Both the position numbers and the translations under genes were made by a program. Positions 10,310 to 21,836 of a DNA stretch of 64,000 nucleotides are shown here, piece by piece. This DNA is from Schistocerca nitens (taxonomy: Eukaryota; Arthropoda; Insecta; Orthoptera; Acrididae), in assembly GCF_023898315.1 (NCBI RefSeq), contig NC_064621.1, positions 124,843,521-124,907,520 on the forward strand, given 5' to 3'. The notes under the pieces are model-generated. The model saw only the letters and a program-made list of their open reading frames with translations, was not told the origin of the DNA and ran no database searches. Each line of letters begins with the position of its first letter. The first letter of the stretch is position 1.

Positions 10310-11271
10310 CAAGGGAACCTCCCCATCGCACCCCTTTCAGATTTAGTTATTCGTTGGCACAATGGATAGGCCTTGAAAAACTGAACACAGATCAATCGAG
10401 AAAACAGGAAGAAGTTGTGTGGAACTATGAAAAAAATAAGCAAAATATACAAACTGAGTAGTCCATGCGCAAGATAGGCAACATCAAGGATAGGGTGAAC
10501 TCAGGAGCGCCGTGATCCCGTGGTTAGCGTGAGCAGCTGTGGAACGAGAGGTCCTCGGTTCAAGTCTTCCCTCGAGTGAAAAGTTTACTTTCTTTATTTT
10601 CGCTAAGTTGTGATCTGTCCGTTCGTTCATTGACGTCTCTGCTCACTGTAATAAATTTAGTGTCTGTGTTTTGCGACCGCACCGCAAAACCGTGCGATTA
10701 GTAGACGAAAGGACGTGCCTCTCCAATGGGAACCGAAAACATTTGATCGCAAGGTCATAGGTCAACCGATTCCTGCACAGGAAAACACGTGTGATATATT
10801 CTATACGACACTGGTGACGGCATGTGCGTCACATGACAGGAATATGTTGTCGGCCCACCTAACTTGTACACCAAGCGAATGGGTAAAAAGACTCTTCTAC
10901 CTTGCCCGATTTAGGTTTTCTTGTGGATGTGATAATCACTCCCAAAAAAGTGATGAAAACATAAGAGTTTGTCACATAAACTGACAATAAAAAATTAAAC
11001 TTTTCACTCGATGGAAGACGAACCTGGGACCTCTCGTTCCGTAGCTGCTCACGCTAACCACGGGACCACGGCACTCCTGACCTCACATTATCCTTGATGT
11101 TGCATATGTTGCGCATGGACTACTCAGTTTATATATTTTGCTTATTTTTTTCATAGTTCCACACAACTTCTTCCTGTTTTCTCTATTGATCTGTGTTCAG
11201 TTTTTCAAGGCCTATCCACTGTGCCAACTTACAACTAAATCTGAGGGGGGTGCGATGTGGAGGTTCCCTTG
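10310..11271. mobile_element. long inverted-repeat (foldback) element with tRNA-like sequence in both arms
   Basis: The arms at 10310-10587 and 10996-11271 are inverted copies of about 277 bp. The ends read caagggaacctccccatcgc and, reversed, caagggaacctccacatcgc. A 3-bp direct repeat TCA (10307-10309 and 11272-11274) flanks the element. Each arm contains a tRNA-like block: gtggttagcgtgagcagctg, then ggttcaagtc about 30 nt later in the left arm (about 10520-10567), resembling A and B boxes of a polymerase III promoter. The 408-bp centre has one 89-codon ORF (10715-10984) without recognisable motifs. No transposase is seen, so it is non-autonomous. Confidence 0.85.
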
Positions 11272-11310
11272 TCAGGTGATTCATGTGAGAATGTGTCCGA
11301 CGTGATTATG

Positions 11311-12299
11311 GACGCACGACGTGAGTTAACAGACTTTGACGTTGCAATGGTATTTGGGGCTAGAGGCATGGGACATTTCATGTCGAAAACAGTTAGGAAA
11401 CTTAATTTTCCGAGATCCACAGTGTCAAGAGTGCACCATGAATACCAAATTTCGAGCATTACCTCTCACCACGGACAGTGCAGTGGCCGGCGGTCTTCAC
11501 TTAACGATCGAGAGCAGACGTGTTTGCACAGAGTTGTGAGTGCTAACAGACAAGCAACACTACTTGAATTAACCGCAGGGATCAATGTGGACGTAAGACG
11601 AGCGTACCCGTTAGGAAAGTGCTGCCAAAACTGGCGTCAATGGGCTATAGGAATGCCTTTGCTAACAGCACGACATCGCCTGCCGCTCCTCTCCTGGGCT
11701 CGTGACCATGTCGGTTGGACACATGACAACTGGAAAACACTGGCCCGTCAGATGAATTCTTATTTCAGTTGGTAAGAGCTGATAAGAAGTTTCGAGTGTG
11801 GTGCAAACTGCACTGAGCCATGGACCCAGGTTGTCAACGAGGCAGTGTCAGGCTGGTGCTGGTTCCATAATTAGGTGGGCTGTGTTTACATAGAATGGGC
11901 CGGGTTCTCGAAGTGAACAGATCATTGACAGGAAATGATTATGTTCGGATGGTTGGGAGCCCATTTTCAGGCATTCACGGGCACCGTATTCCCAAACAAC
12001 GATGGAATTGTTATGGATGACAATACATCTTCTTACGTGGCCACAGTTTTTTGTGATTGTTTTGAAGAACATTCTGGGCGGTTCGATCGAATGATTTGGC
12101 CATCCAGATCGCCCGACATGGACACCATAGAACATCTACGGGCTATAATCGAGAGGTCAGTTCGTGCACAACACTTTCACAATCATGGACGGTAATAGAG
12201 GCAGCATGACTCAGTATTTCTGCAGGAAACTTCCAACGACTTAAGCCCATGCCGAGACGATCACCAAGCGGGGCAAAAGGTCGTCCGACACGATATTAG
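11311..12299 (+). pseudogene. Tc1-like transposase, broken
   Basis: The frame begins MDARRELTDFDVAMVFGARG, a Tc1-type DNA-binding start. It continues with FPRSTVSRVHHEY, the second helix-turn-helix, and VVSANRQATLLEL. The region that should hold the first catalytic aspartate reads LARQMNSYFSW, so the SDES motif is lost and the frame breaks near 11775. VMDDNTSSYVATVF (second D) and SPDMDTIEHLRAIIERS (E) appear in another frame at about 12010-12150, with 36 residues between D and E. The C-terminus GRPTRY and its stop are at 12282-12299, again after a frame change. Dead copy. Confidence 0.85.
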
Positions 12300-12534
12300 G
12301 AGGTATCCATGAATTTCATCACATCACTGTAAAAGGCAGGGTGAATCATTGACGACATGTGTACTCACTGGACATGTGGTCTCTAATTGAAACAAGTGTC
12401 ATGATGATCTTGCATTGGCAAAAAATTCCCAGGATAGTCCCCCGCGCCGATCTCTGGTCTGGGACTGCTGACGGTGAGGTAACTGAGAGAAAGACTGAAT
12501 AACCAATATAAGGGTTCCGTTCTACGAGTGTGAG

Positions 12535-14700
12535 CGTGGAATGTCAGAAGTTTGAATGTAGTTGCGAACCTGGAACATATGCAAAAGGGAATGTGAAGAT
12601 TCAATTAGGATGTAATGGAGGCCAGTGAAATGAAATGAAAAGACGATAAGGATTTGTGAAGAGACGAATACACAGTAATATCAACACAATCGGATTCGTG
12701 TACGTGGTAGTATTCGTGATGAATAGAAAGGTAGGGAAGAGAGTGAGTTATTGTGATCATTTCGGTGGTAGAATTATTGTCATCAGAATTGACAATAAAT
12801 CAACGAAAACAGCAACAGTTCAAGTGTACACGCCGACATCATAAGCGGAAGATTGAAAACAAAGAGAAAATGTGTGATGACACAAAATACGTAAAACAGC
12901 ATGTAAGGGAGAATAACAGTGTAATAACCACGGGGGATTGGAATTTAGTAGTACTGAAATGAACAGAGTATAGACAACAGGGAGAATAGTGTTCGATATT
13001 AGGAAGGAGGGCCGAGAAAGGCTAATTGTGTTCTGAAATAAATTTCAGCGAACTATAACGAATACAGCCATCAAAAAGGGGAATAAGTATACTATGAGTA
13101 GGCATGAGGATACGGGAATATTCAAGTCGTAATCCTTAATGTTGAGATGGAGCTCCCGGAACCACACGTTGAATTGTTAGGCGTACCCAGGATCAGATGT
13201 GATAAAGATCAAACTGAAGTTTCGGAGAATCGTACGGAAGAATCAATGTTGAAAATATGAGGTGCTGAAATACTGAAAAACAACTATGAGTATTGGCTGT
13301 TTTGTAGGATAATGAATACCACAGTAGCAAGTTCAGCCAGAGACGAACGGACATCTGAAAAGTGGAACGGACATAGAAGTGAGGCAGAGGAAGCACATAA
13401 ACCAGAAAAAGGCAGGAATACACCAATACATATCATTTAACAATGAAATCAATAAGAAGAGCAGGGTCGCTAAAGCGAACAGGTTTCAGAAAAAATGTTA
13501 AGCTACGGAAAAATAAAAGGGCGTCGGAAAATTGGTTTCAGCATATAATCGAAACAACTTTCGAAGATTAAAAGCAAAGGCTTCGAGTGCAAGAGGAATT
13601 CCGCTTCCAAATACAGATGAGACAGCCGAAAGGTGGAAAGCGTAGTTTGTATTTAAGACGCGGACACGACGGATACGAGATAGAAGAAGAAATGAGAATC
13701 GATTTGGAGGATACAGGAGGTGCAACACTAGAATTAGAGTTTTAGAAGACTTGCAGTCAAATAACGCAGAAAATACCAGAATTACTACAATCAATAGCAG
13801 AAGGGGCAACCAAAGGATTATAAAAATTAGTTTGTAAAATCCTTGAGACTGGATTCATGCCGTTTGGCTGTCGGAAACATATCATCCACACAATCCCGAA
13901 AATAGGAAAGAATGTTATGTGCGGGAATTATCGCACACCCAGAGTGACAGGCAATGCACCTAAGTTGGTGACAAAAATAATATAATGAAGTTTGAACGGA
14001 AAATTGAGGAGATGTTACAAGACGATCAGTTCGGCTTAAAAAAAGGTAAAGGTTCCAGAGAAGAGGTTATGACTTGACGCTTCTTAATAGGAGCAAGACA
14101 GAAGAAAACTCCACACACTTTCACATGACTTGTTGCCGTACGAAAACCGTTCTACCACGTAAAATGGTGCTTGAGCTAAGAAATGACGAAAAACGTTGCT
14201 GAAATCTATAGTAGTCGGGCTGTATGTAGTAGGAAAAAGAGGGGACAGTCAGAAGCCGAAAAATACGAAAAATAGAGAAGTGCGATTAAAAGATTTTAAG
14301 ACAGAGATTCTGTTTACTAGTCAGATTGGCCTCAAATGGAGGAATAAATTTACGGTAGTATTCCTTTGTGACAGAGCCCTGGATGGAAGTGAAACATGGA
14401 CAGTGGGACAATTGGAAAAGAAGAGAAACGAAGCGTTTGAGATGTGGTGGTTCTGATGTTGTACAGAGGGTGGGCTGATAATATGTAAAGTCAGCTAGTC
14501 CTCTGCAGAATCGGCGAGGAGAGGTGCATGTATAAAGCAGTAACAAGTAGATGAAAAGACACGACATTGGGATATGTGTTAATACTCGTAAGACAACTGT
14601 TACTAACTTCCATGGCACTACTGACAGCTGTAGAGGGTTAAAACTGTAGAGGAAGACAGAGACTTTAATATATACAAAAAATGTATAAACACCTTACGGA
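12535..14700 (+). pseudogene. RTE-like LINE, endonuclease to C-terminus, heavily decayed
   Basis: NVRSLNVVANLEHMQKGM at about 12538 begins the APE-type endonuclease domain. GGRIIVIRIDNKSTKTATVQ and VYTPTS (about 12765-12841) and ITTGDWN (about 12920) are further endonuclease blocks. RT blocks follow: IPKIGKN with CGNYRTP (about 13890-13935) and DDQFGLKKGKGSREEV (about 14022-14070). The C-terminal block DGSETWTVGQLEKKRNEAF is at about 14380-14440, then RIGEERCM near 14510 and NCRGRQRL near 14645. Many stops and frameshifts interrupt the reading. It belongs to the same broad family as the LINE fragments at 9277, 23310 and 30450. No target duplication was identified. Confidence 0.8.
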
Positions 14701-14876
14701 AATGCACCCATACGACGTCTTAAACATCCGCAGAAAATTGGACAGATGAACACTTCGTAATTACCAAGGCGCAAATGCAATGAGAGAGCGCTGTGTGAGA
14801 AATTTGAAACCTAGACATGAGGGGCTACGCCACTCAAGTGCGGCATATGCAGTAAGACAACATGCACACACACACA

Positions 14877-14909
<33 letters not shown>

Positions 14910-15440
14910 CGTATACAACTAGCGCAACACAACATGAAATATGACCAGCGTAGGAAGTTATCGATAAGGAATATTAAATATCAACTAGTATTAAGGAAGC
15001 ATTTGAAAATGAAGACTTTGGTCTTTACTAGATATTTGAAGTACTTCTCTCCAACTGCAAAAACAACAGAGGGACAGAGTTGATATTGGATTGGTACATA
15101 AAGTCGTAGCGCTTTCCCATACCTTGGATCGTGCCATGGTTCTTCGTTTTTAAATGCTGTCCCACAGCACTCTAATTACAAGGACATGAATGCTCTCTGT
15201 ATCGAGTACTAAAATGTCTCCCCGTCTGACCAAAGTAGAAATAGGGTATTTTACTGTTTTCTGAAAATCATCTTACATGGTTAGTTATGTCATTTGATAC
15301 CCATAACATGGTTTTTTCCCTTTTGAATTCAGTATTCTTTTATAAAACCGGCAATGAAATTAAAACAATTTGCAAGCTCGCTAAAACCCTCCATTCGAGT
15401 CATATGAAGCCTGTGATGTTGCTGGCTAGCCCGCTGTTCC
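14701..15440. other. spacer with CA microsatellite and an orphan mariner-like terminal repeat
   Basis: A CA dinucleotide run occupies about 14864-14909. At about 15090-15125, ttggattggtacataaagtc followed by gtagcgctttcc resembles a mariner terminal repeat of the type seen reversed at 27437-27463. No transposase or second end accompanies it. Confidence 0.5.
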
Positions 15441-15444
15441 TACT

Positions 15445-15546
15445 TGTGGCGCGTGCCCTGGGCTCCAACCGCGTGCTGATGCAGTCGACGCCGTAGAGCT
15501 GCTACTGCCGCAGCTCTCCCGTCATAGTAGAGACACGATGCGATGT
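15445..15546 (-). repeat. 3' LTR remnant (last 102 bp)
   Basis: It aligns base for base with 20009-20110, with about 11 differences. It is fused directly to the RNase H coding sequence at about 15546, with a few bases (acat) shared between the two parents at the junction, as expected of a microhomology-mediated or replication-slip deletion. Confidence 0.88.
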
Positions 15547-17518
15547 TGTATTCTTATAACATTAATGCCCATTGTGTAAGTCGTCCATGTAACATTCTAC
15601 TAGACATAAGAAAGGTGACAGCTTTGTTGTCACAATATATGACTATTTTCCTACCATACGCGAAGTATCGGAATTTCTTCAACGCCCATATTATCGCTAA
15701 TACTTCTAGTTCGGTGGTACAGTATCAACGCTCACAACTGGAGAGCGTTCCACTAGCAAAGGCAATTATTTTTATAGTATCTACATTAGTTTCGTTATCC
15801 ATCTGAAATAACATAGTCCCCAAACCCGTCTCTGATGCATCAGTCGCGATGAAAAAATCCTCTTCCATTCGCGGATGATGCAGCAGCGGCGCATTAACTA
15901 GAGCGCTAAGTATTTCATCAAAAGCTTGACTACAAGCATCAGTCCAATGCCATGGTATATTTTTCCTCAACAAAACAAGCATTCTTTATTTAACAACTGA
16001 TGCGAGATAAATTTCCAGAAAAAGGACGCTAATCCTAAGAATGATTTTAGTTGATTCCTATACTTAGGATACGGGCAATTTTTAATTGCGTCTAACTTCT
16101 TAGGGTTTGGTGCTATTCCCTCTGGTGTAACTATATGACCAAGAAATTTAATTTGATTTCTACCGAATTTTGATTTAGCCAAATTAATTGTCACTCCATA
16201 CTCCAAGAATTTTGCAAATACACGATTTAATAATTCAAGGTGTTCTGCCCCGATTTATGTGGCAATTAATAAATCATCTACATACACCGTAACTCGTTCC
16301 AACAGATCTGGACCGAGCACCTTGTCTAGAGCTGATATAAATACACCACCGCTGATGTTTAACCCAAACGGCATTACCTTAAATTGATAGCTTCTACCTA
16401 AATAGATAAAAGCGGTATATTTTCTTGATTCTTTAGAGATCTTTGTTTGCCAATATGAACTTTTGAGGTCAAGAGATGTCAAAAACTTCACTCCATGGAA
16501 GTTTTGTATGAGTTATTCAAGGTTTTCGGGACGAGTCCTTACTGGTTTAATTATTTTATTAATATCTCTCGCATCTAAAACTAAACGTATTTCTCCATTT
16601 GGTTTAGTTACAGCTAAAAGAGGGCTGGAGTACTCGGAATTTGAAGTTTATATAATACCCCAGTCTAACATCTTCTTGATTTCCTTCGTCACTGCTTCTC
16701 TTTTTGACCAAGGGACCGAGTATGTCGTCTTACAAAACGTATTATGAGGACAAGTCTCAATGTGATATTCGAAGTTCTTAATTATGCCTGGCTTCTTATT
16801 AAATACAGGCAAATATGATCTTAACACTTCACTTTATCTGCTGTTGAATTGACAAGTATTCCGATTCCCTAACCTTTTCATCGATGCTTAACATCTCATC
16901 GTCAACATCGGTTAATTTGTCACGGTCGTCACCTACGTAATGCACAATATTCGTTGGAGCATAAATTACAACCAAATGTTGACAACATTTTCCTAAAATT
17001 ATTCTCTTCTTTCTTAACATTATTCTTAATGGCTTGTCGTTAACAGTTAAGGTACAAACACCTTCCTTAATGTCTAGGATTGCACCATATTCACATAAAA
17101 AATCCATTCCACAGATGCATGGTATAGTCATTTTAGACACTATCAAGAAATTACATTCCAAATTTGCTTCTTGTAGTTCTACTGCTACCCGCACTTGTTT
17201 AATTATCTTTTGCGCTTTAGCGCTAAAAGCACCCGAAACGGTGCATTCCGACACTGGTAAAGTGAGTAGCTTCTGTTGCCTACTAACCATACTTAAACAA
17301 TTACTCGTCATTACGCTGACCGTTGCACCTGTGTCAATCTGAATACTTATAGGAATACTATTAATCTTAGCATCTACTATCGCCTGCAACGTAAAATCCT
17401 CTTTGGTGACTTCAACCCTTGGTTCCTTCATTAATTCGTCTCTGATGTCAGAGCCGTCATTATAATTAAGGACATTGATTAACCCGTGAAGTTTGCCTCC
17501 CTCCTCATAACCAGCCAT
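15547..17518 (-). pseudogene. Gypsy-type pol (protease, RT, RNase H), broken and truncated
   Basis: Protease: ISIQIDTGATVSVMTSN with the DTG active site (about 17350) and IPCICGMDFLCEYGA (about 17110). Reverse transcriptase: PLLAVTKPNGEIRLVLDARD (about 16620-16560), FLTSLDLKSSYWQTKI (about 16490), YQFKVMPFGLN and VYVDDLLIAT, the catalytic YVDD (about 16285-16256). IKFLGHIVTPEGIAPNPKK closes the RT. RNase H: FFIATDASETGLGTMLFQ (about 15860-15800), LEVLAIIWALKKFRYF and IYCDNKAVTFL (about 15710-15600). The frame is broken near 15725, 15970, 16250 and 16660. Coding stops at the fusion with LTR sequence, so integrase is absent. Confidence 0.9.
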
Positions 17519-17619
17519 CCGAGGAAGCCCTAAAATGACTGGCTTTCGTTTGACCGCCCGTCAGTTAGGTTCCTCGGTGCATCGTGTATCTCAACTAAAT
17601 GCACTTCATTCCGATTTTA

Positions 17620-19545
17620 TTGGTACACATCTCCTCTTACATTCCTATTATCAGGTAATGGTATAGGTCGATTAGCATTACATGGAGTACTGGCAGTATT
17701 GGGAATATTCCAATCTACATTAGTCATTTGACACGTTCCCCATCTAGATTTACTCGAAGGCTCCATCGGAGCACAGTTGGGTGTCGGCCATCGCCACAAC
17801 ATTGGTGGTTTGGCGATTGCCGCCCTCCATACTTTCTTTTCCTATTCATGGTTACTACATTTACTCGTTGAAAACTATTTTGTCCGTGCCCTTGGTTATT
17901 GTTTGGTGTAAGGACGATTATAATTTCCATTCCAATTTTGATTTTCTTTTTGCCTACGTTCGTTTTGTGCATTACCGTTTTTGAAGTTGTGGTCACAGTT
18001 ATTAAAACTCTTATTATTATTAGACCTATTTTGGTTCCAGTGGATGTTATTACCATTATTCCAACTATTATAATTACTATGCTTGTTGTGCCATTGACTG
18101 GCGTCTTCCATTAACATATCTATCGAGTCAATTACTGGTAAGAACTGTTCTACGTCATAATCCGGTGCATGAATAAGTTTTTCCCTTATATTGAAAGGCA
18201 GCCTGCCCTTCAATATACGGATTACCTCTCTACTTGAAATAGGCTCTGTGCAGTACCTAGTTTTATTTATGTAGCGTTCAAAACATTGCCTTAATGTTTC
18301 TTTTCTAGGGTTATAAAATTCGGGTTGGTAAACTTCTTTCCGTAAACGTTCTTGACGACTCAAGGACCAATATTTCGCCAAGAAAACCCTTTCAAATTCT
18401 GAACACGTATTACACGTTTCGCTAATTTCCGCGGCCCATAATGCAGCTTCTCCTGTTATCTTAGACACGATAAATTGGATCTTATCAAATTCTGACCAGC
18501 TGCGCGGAAATATTCTCTTAAATGAATTTATGAACACTTTAGGATTAATGTTGTTTTTCTCACTAGAGAATGTAGGAAACTGCCTACTCTTAAATATCCT
18601 GTGTTCCACCTTTAAAGAAGAAACACAACTACGTTGGACATACGGGTCATCCTCTACTTTCCAATGTGAGTTAAAAAAAAAAAATGCTCTTACACGCGAG
18701 CAAGCTGTATCACGTTGAACTTGATTTTTAATTTGATTCAACTCATCAATATTTATGTGTTAATTCTTCAGATTGTTGACCTTGACCGATTAAATATTGA
18801 TCGATCCTTTGAACCGTCTTTTGTTCATTTGCATTCACGTGGTCCGTGATATTACTATAATTATGGATACCACATCGCATTGTTCCGATAAATTACTCAG
18901 ATTCTCTTGCAATTTATCGATACAATCGATAATTTTAACATCCTGTTTTTCCTTGATTGGTTAACCTGGATTCAACAAATTCAAATTTGTTATCTACTTT
19001 AATATTTAGATCTTCAAATCTAGCTTCAACATCCTCTACCCGAATCTCTACTTCTGAAATTTTACTATTAACGGTTGCCTGTAATATTGCCTGTTGTTCG
19101 GCTAATTCGGAAAATTTACTATTAAACGATGCTTGCTGTTCTGAGAATTTAACAGCTTGCTGTTCGAGTACTTAAGAAAATTTATTATTGAAAAATGCGT
19201 GCTGTTCTGAAAATTGCTCACTCATCATATTTAATTTTGATAACATAGTTTAAGTATGTCTACACCTCCAGAGATGTTTGGTGCGACATTCATTCTACAT
19301 TCTCTATCGGTACCTTCTCTAACATCAGAATTATTGTCTGGTAATTCTACGACTTTATCCCTTGTTCTAATCCCCGATACACTTGGTATCGCTTCCTTCT
19401 CTTGTTCAGTAAACGTGTCACCTCCTACATCTACAATATTCCTATTACTTTCTTCCCGTTCTGGCAAATCACTAATCTCCTCTTCTGATTCAAAAATTCT
19501 CTCATCTACATCACTACGCAGTTTTTAACTTCTTTTAGGCATCAT
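17620..19545 (-). pseudogene. Gypsy-type gag, broken
   Basis: The probable start is the double ATG at 19545-19540 (MMPKRS), followed at once by a stop; the frame then continues with an acidic N-terminal region (19528-19231). From about 19230 to 18960 the minus strand encodes a heptad-like stretch with repeated SEQQA and SKFSE units, a likely coiled coil. The 281-codon open frame at 18741-17896 contains the capsid-like part: NPKVFINSFKRIF, KITGEAALWAAE, FERVFLAKYW and LRQCFERYINKTRYC. An Asn-rich tail follows. No clear CCHC zinc knuckle is seen. Stops near 18750-19230 and 17720 show that the gene is dead. Confidence 0.8.
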
Positions 19546-19980
19546 GATAACTACTGAACACAACCACAATGAAATCTCAATTAGCACTACAGTACAAAAT
19601 CTATTCTAACATACTCAAATGATCACTTATTTTGTGGATTGCTTACTTTTCTCTGTCGTGATGGATTGTCGTGGCGTGGGTGTGGGCGTCGTTCTGCTTG
19701 TAACTCACTCGATGTCGTGGAGCGTTGTCTGCGTTGTGGAGGAGTCAGCCCCCCACATCGTCTCTGCAGTTGTCATTGAGAAGAAACGTCGGACGGTGTG
19801 ATGCCCGGCGTCGTTAAGTCCAATTAAGTCCTGTAAACAAACAATGTGTAGTTGTTGCTCACAACTAGCACTTCGTCCTTGCAACGATCCGTCTAGCTTC
19901 GTCTTCTCGTTGAGGCGTCGACTGGTGTCGTTAGGCGCTGCGTTGTCTCCCAGATGAGACGACAGCTGGCGTCTTCGAGC

Positions 19981-19998
19981 CCCGCGTTGTAGGCGCCA
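19981..19998 (-). promoter_or_regulatory. putative primer-binding site
   Basis: Eleven bases inside the 5' LTR, the minus strand reads TGGCGCCTACAACGCGGG. Such a TGG-initiated stretch is the usual tRNA primer site of LTR elements. The matching tRNA was not determined. Confidence 0.6.
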
Positions 19999-20008
19999 AA
20001 ATGGTGTG

Positions 20009-21392
20009 TGTGGCGCGTGCCCCCGGACTCCAACCGCGTGATGATGTAGTCGGCGCCGTAGAGCTGCTACTGCCACAGCTCTCGCGGCAGAGTAGAGACA
20101 CGATGCGATGTAACGTCAGTCCCCGTAGTTTAACGGGAGAAAAAAAACCTGAAAAACTTCCGAAAAGGCGTTCCTCGCGTAGTCGTTGTATCTCAATTAC
20201 AAGTCCGCAGCGTTTCCACTTATGCGAACTCGTATAATTGATGCTTTTTATTATTAATATTGAATTGTTAATTGCTCGGATTTGCGGTAGTTATTAATTC
20301 TTCTCTCGTTCGCATAGCACACACCACTGATTGCGAGGAAATATTTTAGTTAACAGTTTTTTTTTTTACGCTGTTGTCTCGTTGCTATGGAATTGTTGTG
20401 CTGGTATGCAGCGAGATCCAGAGATACTCTTTGATTCAGTCTTCGTAAGATTACGTCGTAATACGAAAATATTTTAAAGTTCACTTCTCAACTAATGACG
20501 TGAATATTTGCACTTCAATGCAATAGTCTTTCTGAGTAGTCGTTGATTTAGTCATTTATCAAACAACTTAATGATGTAGTCCACACCGGGTATTTATCTG
20601 GTAACGAACAGTTTATTGTTACTTTATCACTAAATACTTATAATTCACGCACCACACGCACACGGAATAGATTAGTTAAGTCAGTCCGATTGAGTTATAG
20701 TTTCTTGGCAATTACCACAACTCAACACTTTAGCGTAATTGTTTTATGATGTCGTGTACTTGGGTCCTACTCAAGACTAATTGCGCGTATTCTTTCATAG
20801 AATGTTCACTTCTCCTTAAGGTCCAACTAATTTAAAGTCAAGTCCAATGTTTACTACTTCCGTTATTGGATTTCAATTAACCCCGGTTAAATGAGTCTAC
20901 CTGTTCCTGTCTCAGTTCACAAAATCAGTTTCTCAAGCCGTGAATCCCGTCACGCAACAAACACTTCTAAACTCGAAAACAATCTCGTCACGGTTCACAA
21001 TCTCAATAATTCAGATTAGAACTGCTCTCGTACGTCTGCACTGGATGAGTTCAAGCAAGCGACTTCTTTTGTGGAAGAGCATTGTAGGCGCATTGAATTT
21101 CTTCGTTGCGCTTACAACTCTCTTCCACATAAAAGTTATCTCTGATGACATTACTTTGGACTTAACTTTTGAGATATTAATTTCACATTTGTCACATGGA
21201 TATTTGGCCATTGCTGAAATACGATGTTTCTTCTTTCTCTTTCGCTAACAAATATGCTCAGTGGCGTACAATGTAGTTGGACAAAACTCTTTCGCGTTAG
21301 CTCATCGGCAAAGATGTCGTAACTGCCAAGATAACTTTCCCTACTTCATGTTCTTTCTTAATTGACTTTAAGGTGGTCGTTGGGGCGTTACA
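20009..21392 (-). repeat. 5' LTR of the Gypsy-type element, 1384 bp
   Basis: The left boundary is set by homology with the 3' LTR remnant at 15445-15546, the right boundary by the TGTAACGCC start and the tact target duplication. The LTR should hold the promoter and polyadenylation signals, but I could not place them with confidence. Short ORFs inside it (for example 20940-21248) have no gag or env features. Confidence 0.88.
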
Positions 21393-21748
21393 TACTGCCA
21401 TAAAGCTAAGTCACAGTCATGCCTTGTTTTGGAACGTACATTTCGAAAAATGGATTACAATTGATGTGTGGTAACACACTGTACAAATACACTCATAACA
21501 ATTCTTGAAAATTATTTTTGAGTGTTTCAGAGAACAACAAGACGCGTAAAAAGTGGTTGCACGGTACCGGCAAAATCCCACTATGTCAATGCCCTAGGTC
21601 CCTTACTTAATTAAAAATGTCTTTCGCTCTAAAGTTAACATTAATTTACCTCCGATATACGCTTTTCAACTGTTAGAAAGAACTACAGCTTTATTCAACG
21701 ACATTAAACTCTCAGTAGAAGTTGTCGCTATACCCGCTTCCTTCCATA

Positions 21749-21836
21749 TAAATAATAGTTCCGTTGGTAGAGCGGTCGACTGTAGAATATGGGGACAATG
21801 TATCAGTACGTCGCTGGTTCCAATCCAGCCTATCGA
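21749..21836 (+). pseudogene. tRNA-Tyr(GUA)-like pseudogene with intron-like insert
   Basis: aatagttccgttggtagagc then ggtcgactgtagaa resembles the D arm and anticodon arm of a eukaryotic tRNA-Tyr, with anticodon GTA. About 15 extra bases follow the anticodon, where tRNA-Tyr genes carry their intron. The block cgctggttccaatccagc is a T arm/B box with one change from ggttcgaatcc. The acceptor stem does not pair (ccatata against tatcgaa), so I call it a pseudogene or a tRNA-derived repeat head. A covariance-model scan would decide. Confidence 0.55.

Larger units (their letters stand above)
10200..12329 (+). mobile_element. Tc1-like element split by a foldback insertion
   Basis: Leader sequence at about 10215-10309 joins across the foldback element (10310-11271) to 11275 onward. 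Removing the insertion and one TCA copy restores an uninterrupted leader before the transposase ATG at about 11311. The right end reads ggaggtatccatgaatttca and continues to cactg at 12329, with TA at 12330-12331. The left terminal repeat is degraded, and its position near 10200 is approximate. Confidence 0.75.
15445..21392 (-). mobile_element. Ty3/Gypsy-type LTR retrotransposon with internal deletion
   Basis: On the minus strand the order is 5' LTR (21392 to 20009), primer-binding site, gag, protease, reverse transcriptase, RNase H and a 102-bp remnant of the 3' LTR. A perfect 4-bp target duplication, tact, lies at 15441-15444 and 21393-21396. The LTR begins TGTAACGCC and ends GCGCCACA. Integrase, the polypurine tract and about 1.28 kb of the 3' LTR are missing. 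Several stops are present in gag and pol, and the two LTR ends differ at roughly one base in ten, so the insertion is old and inactive. Confidence 0.92.
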
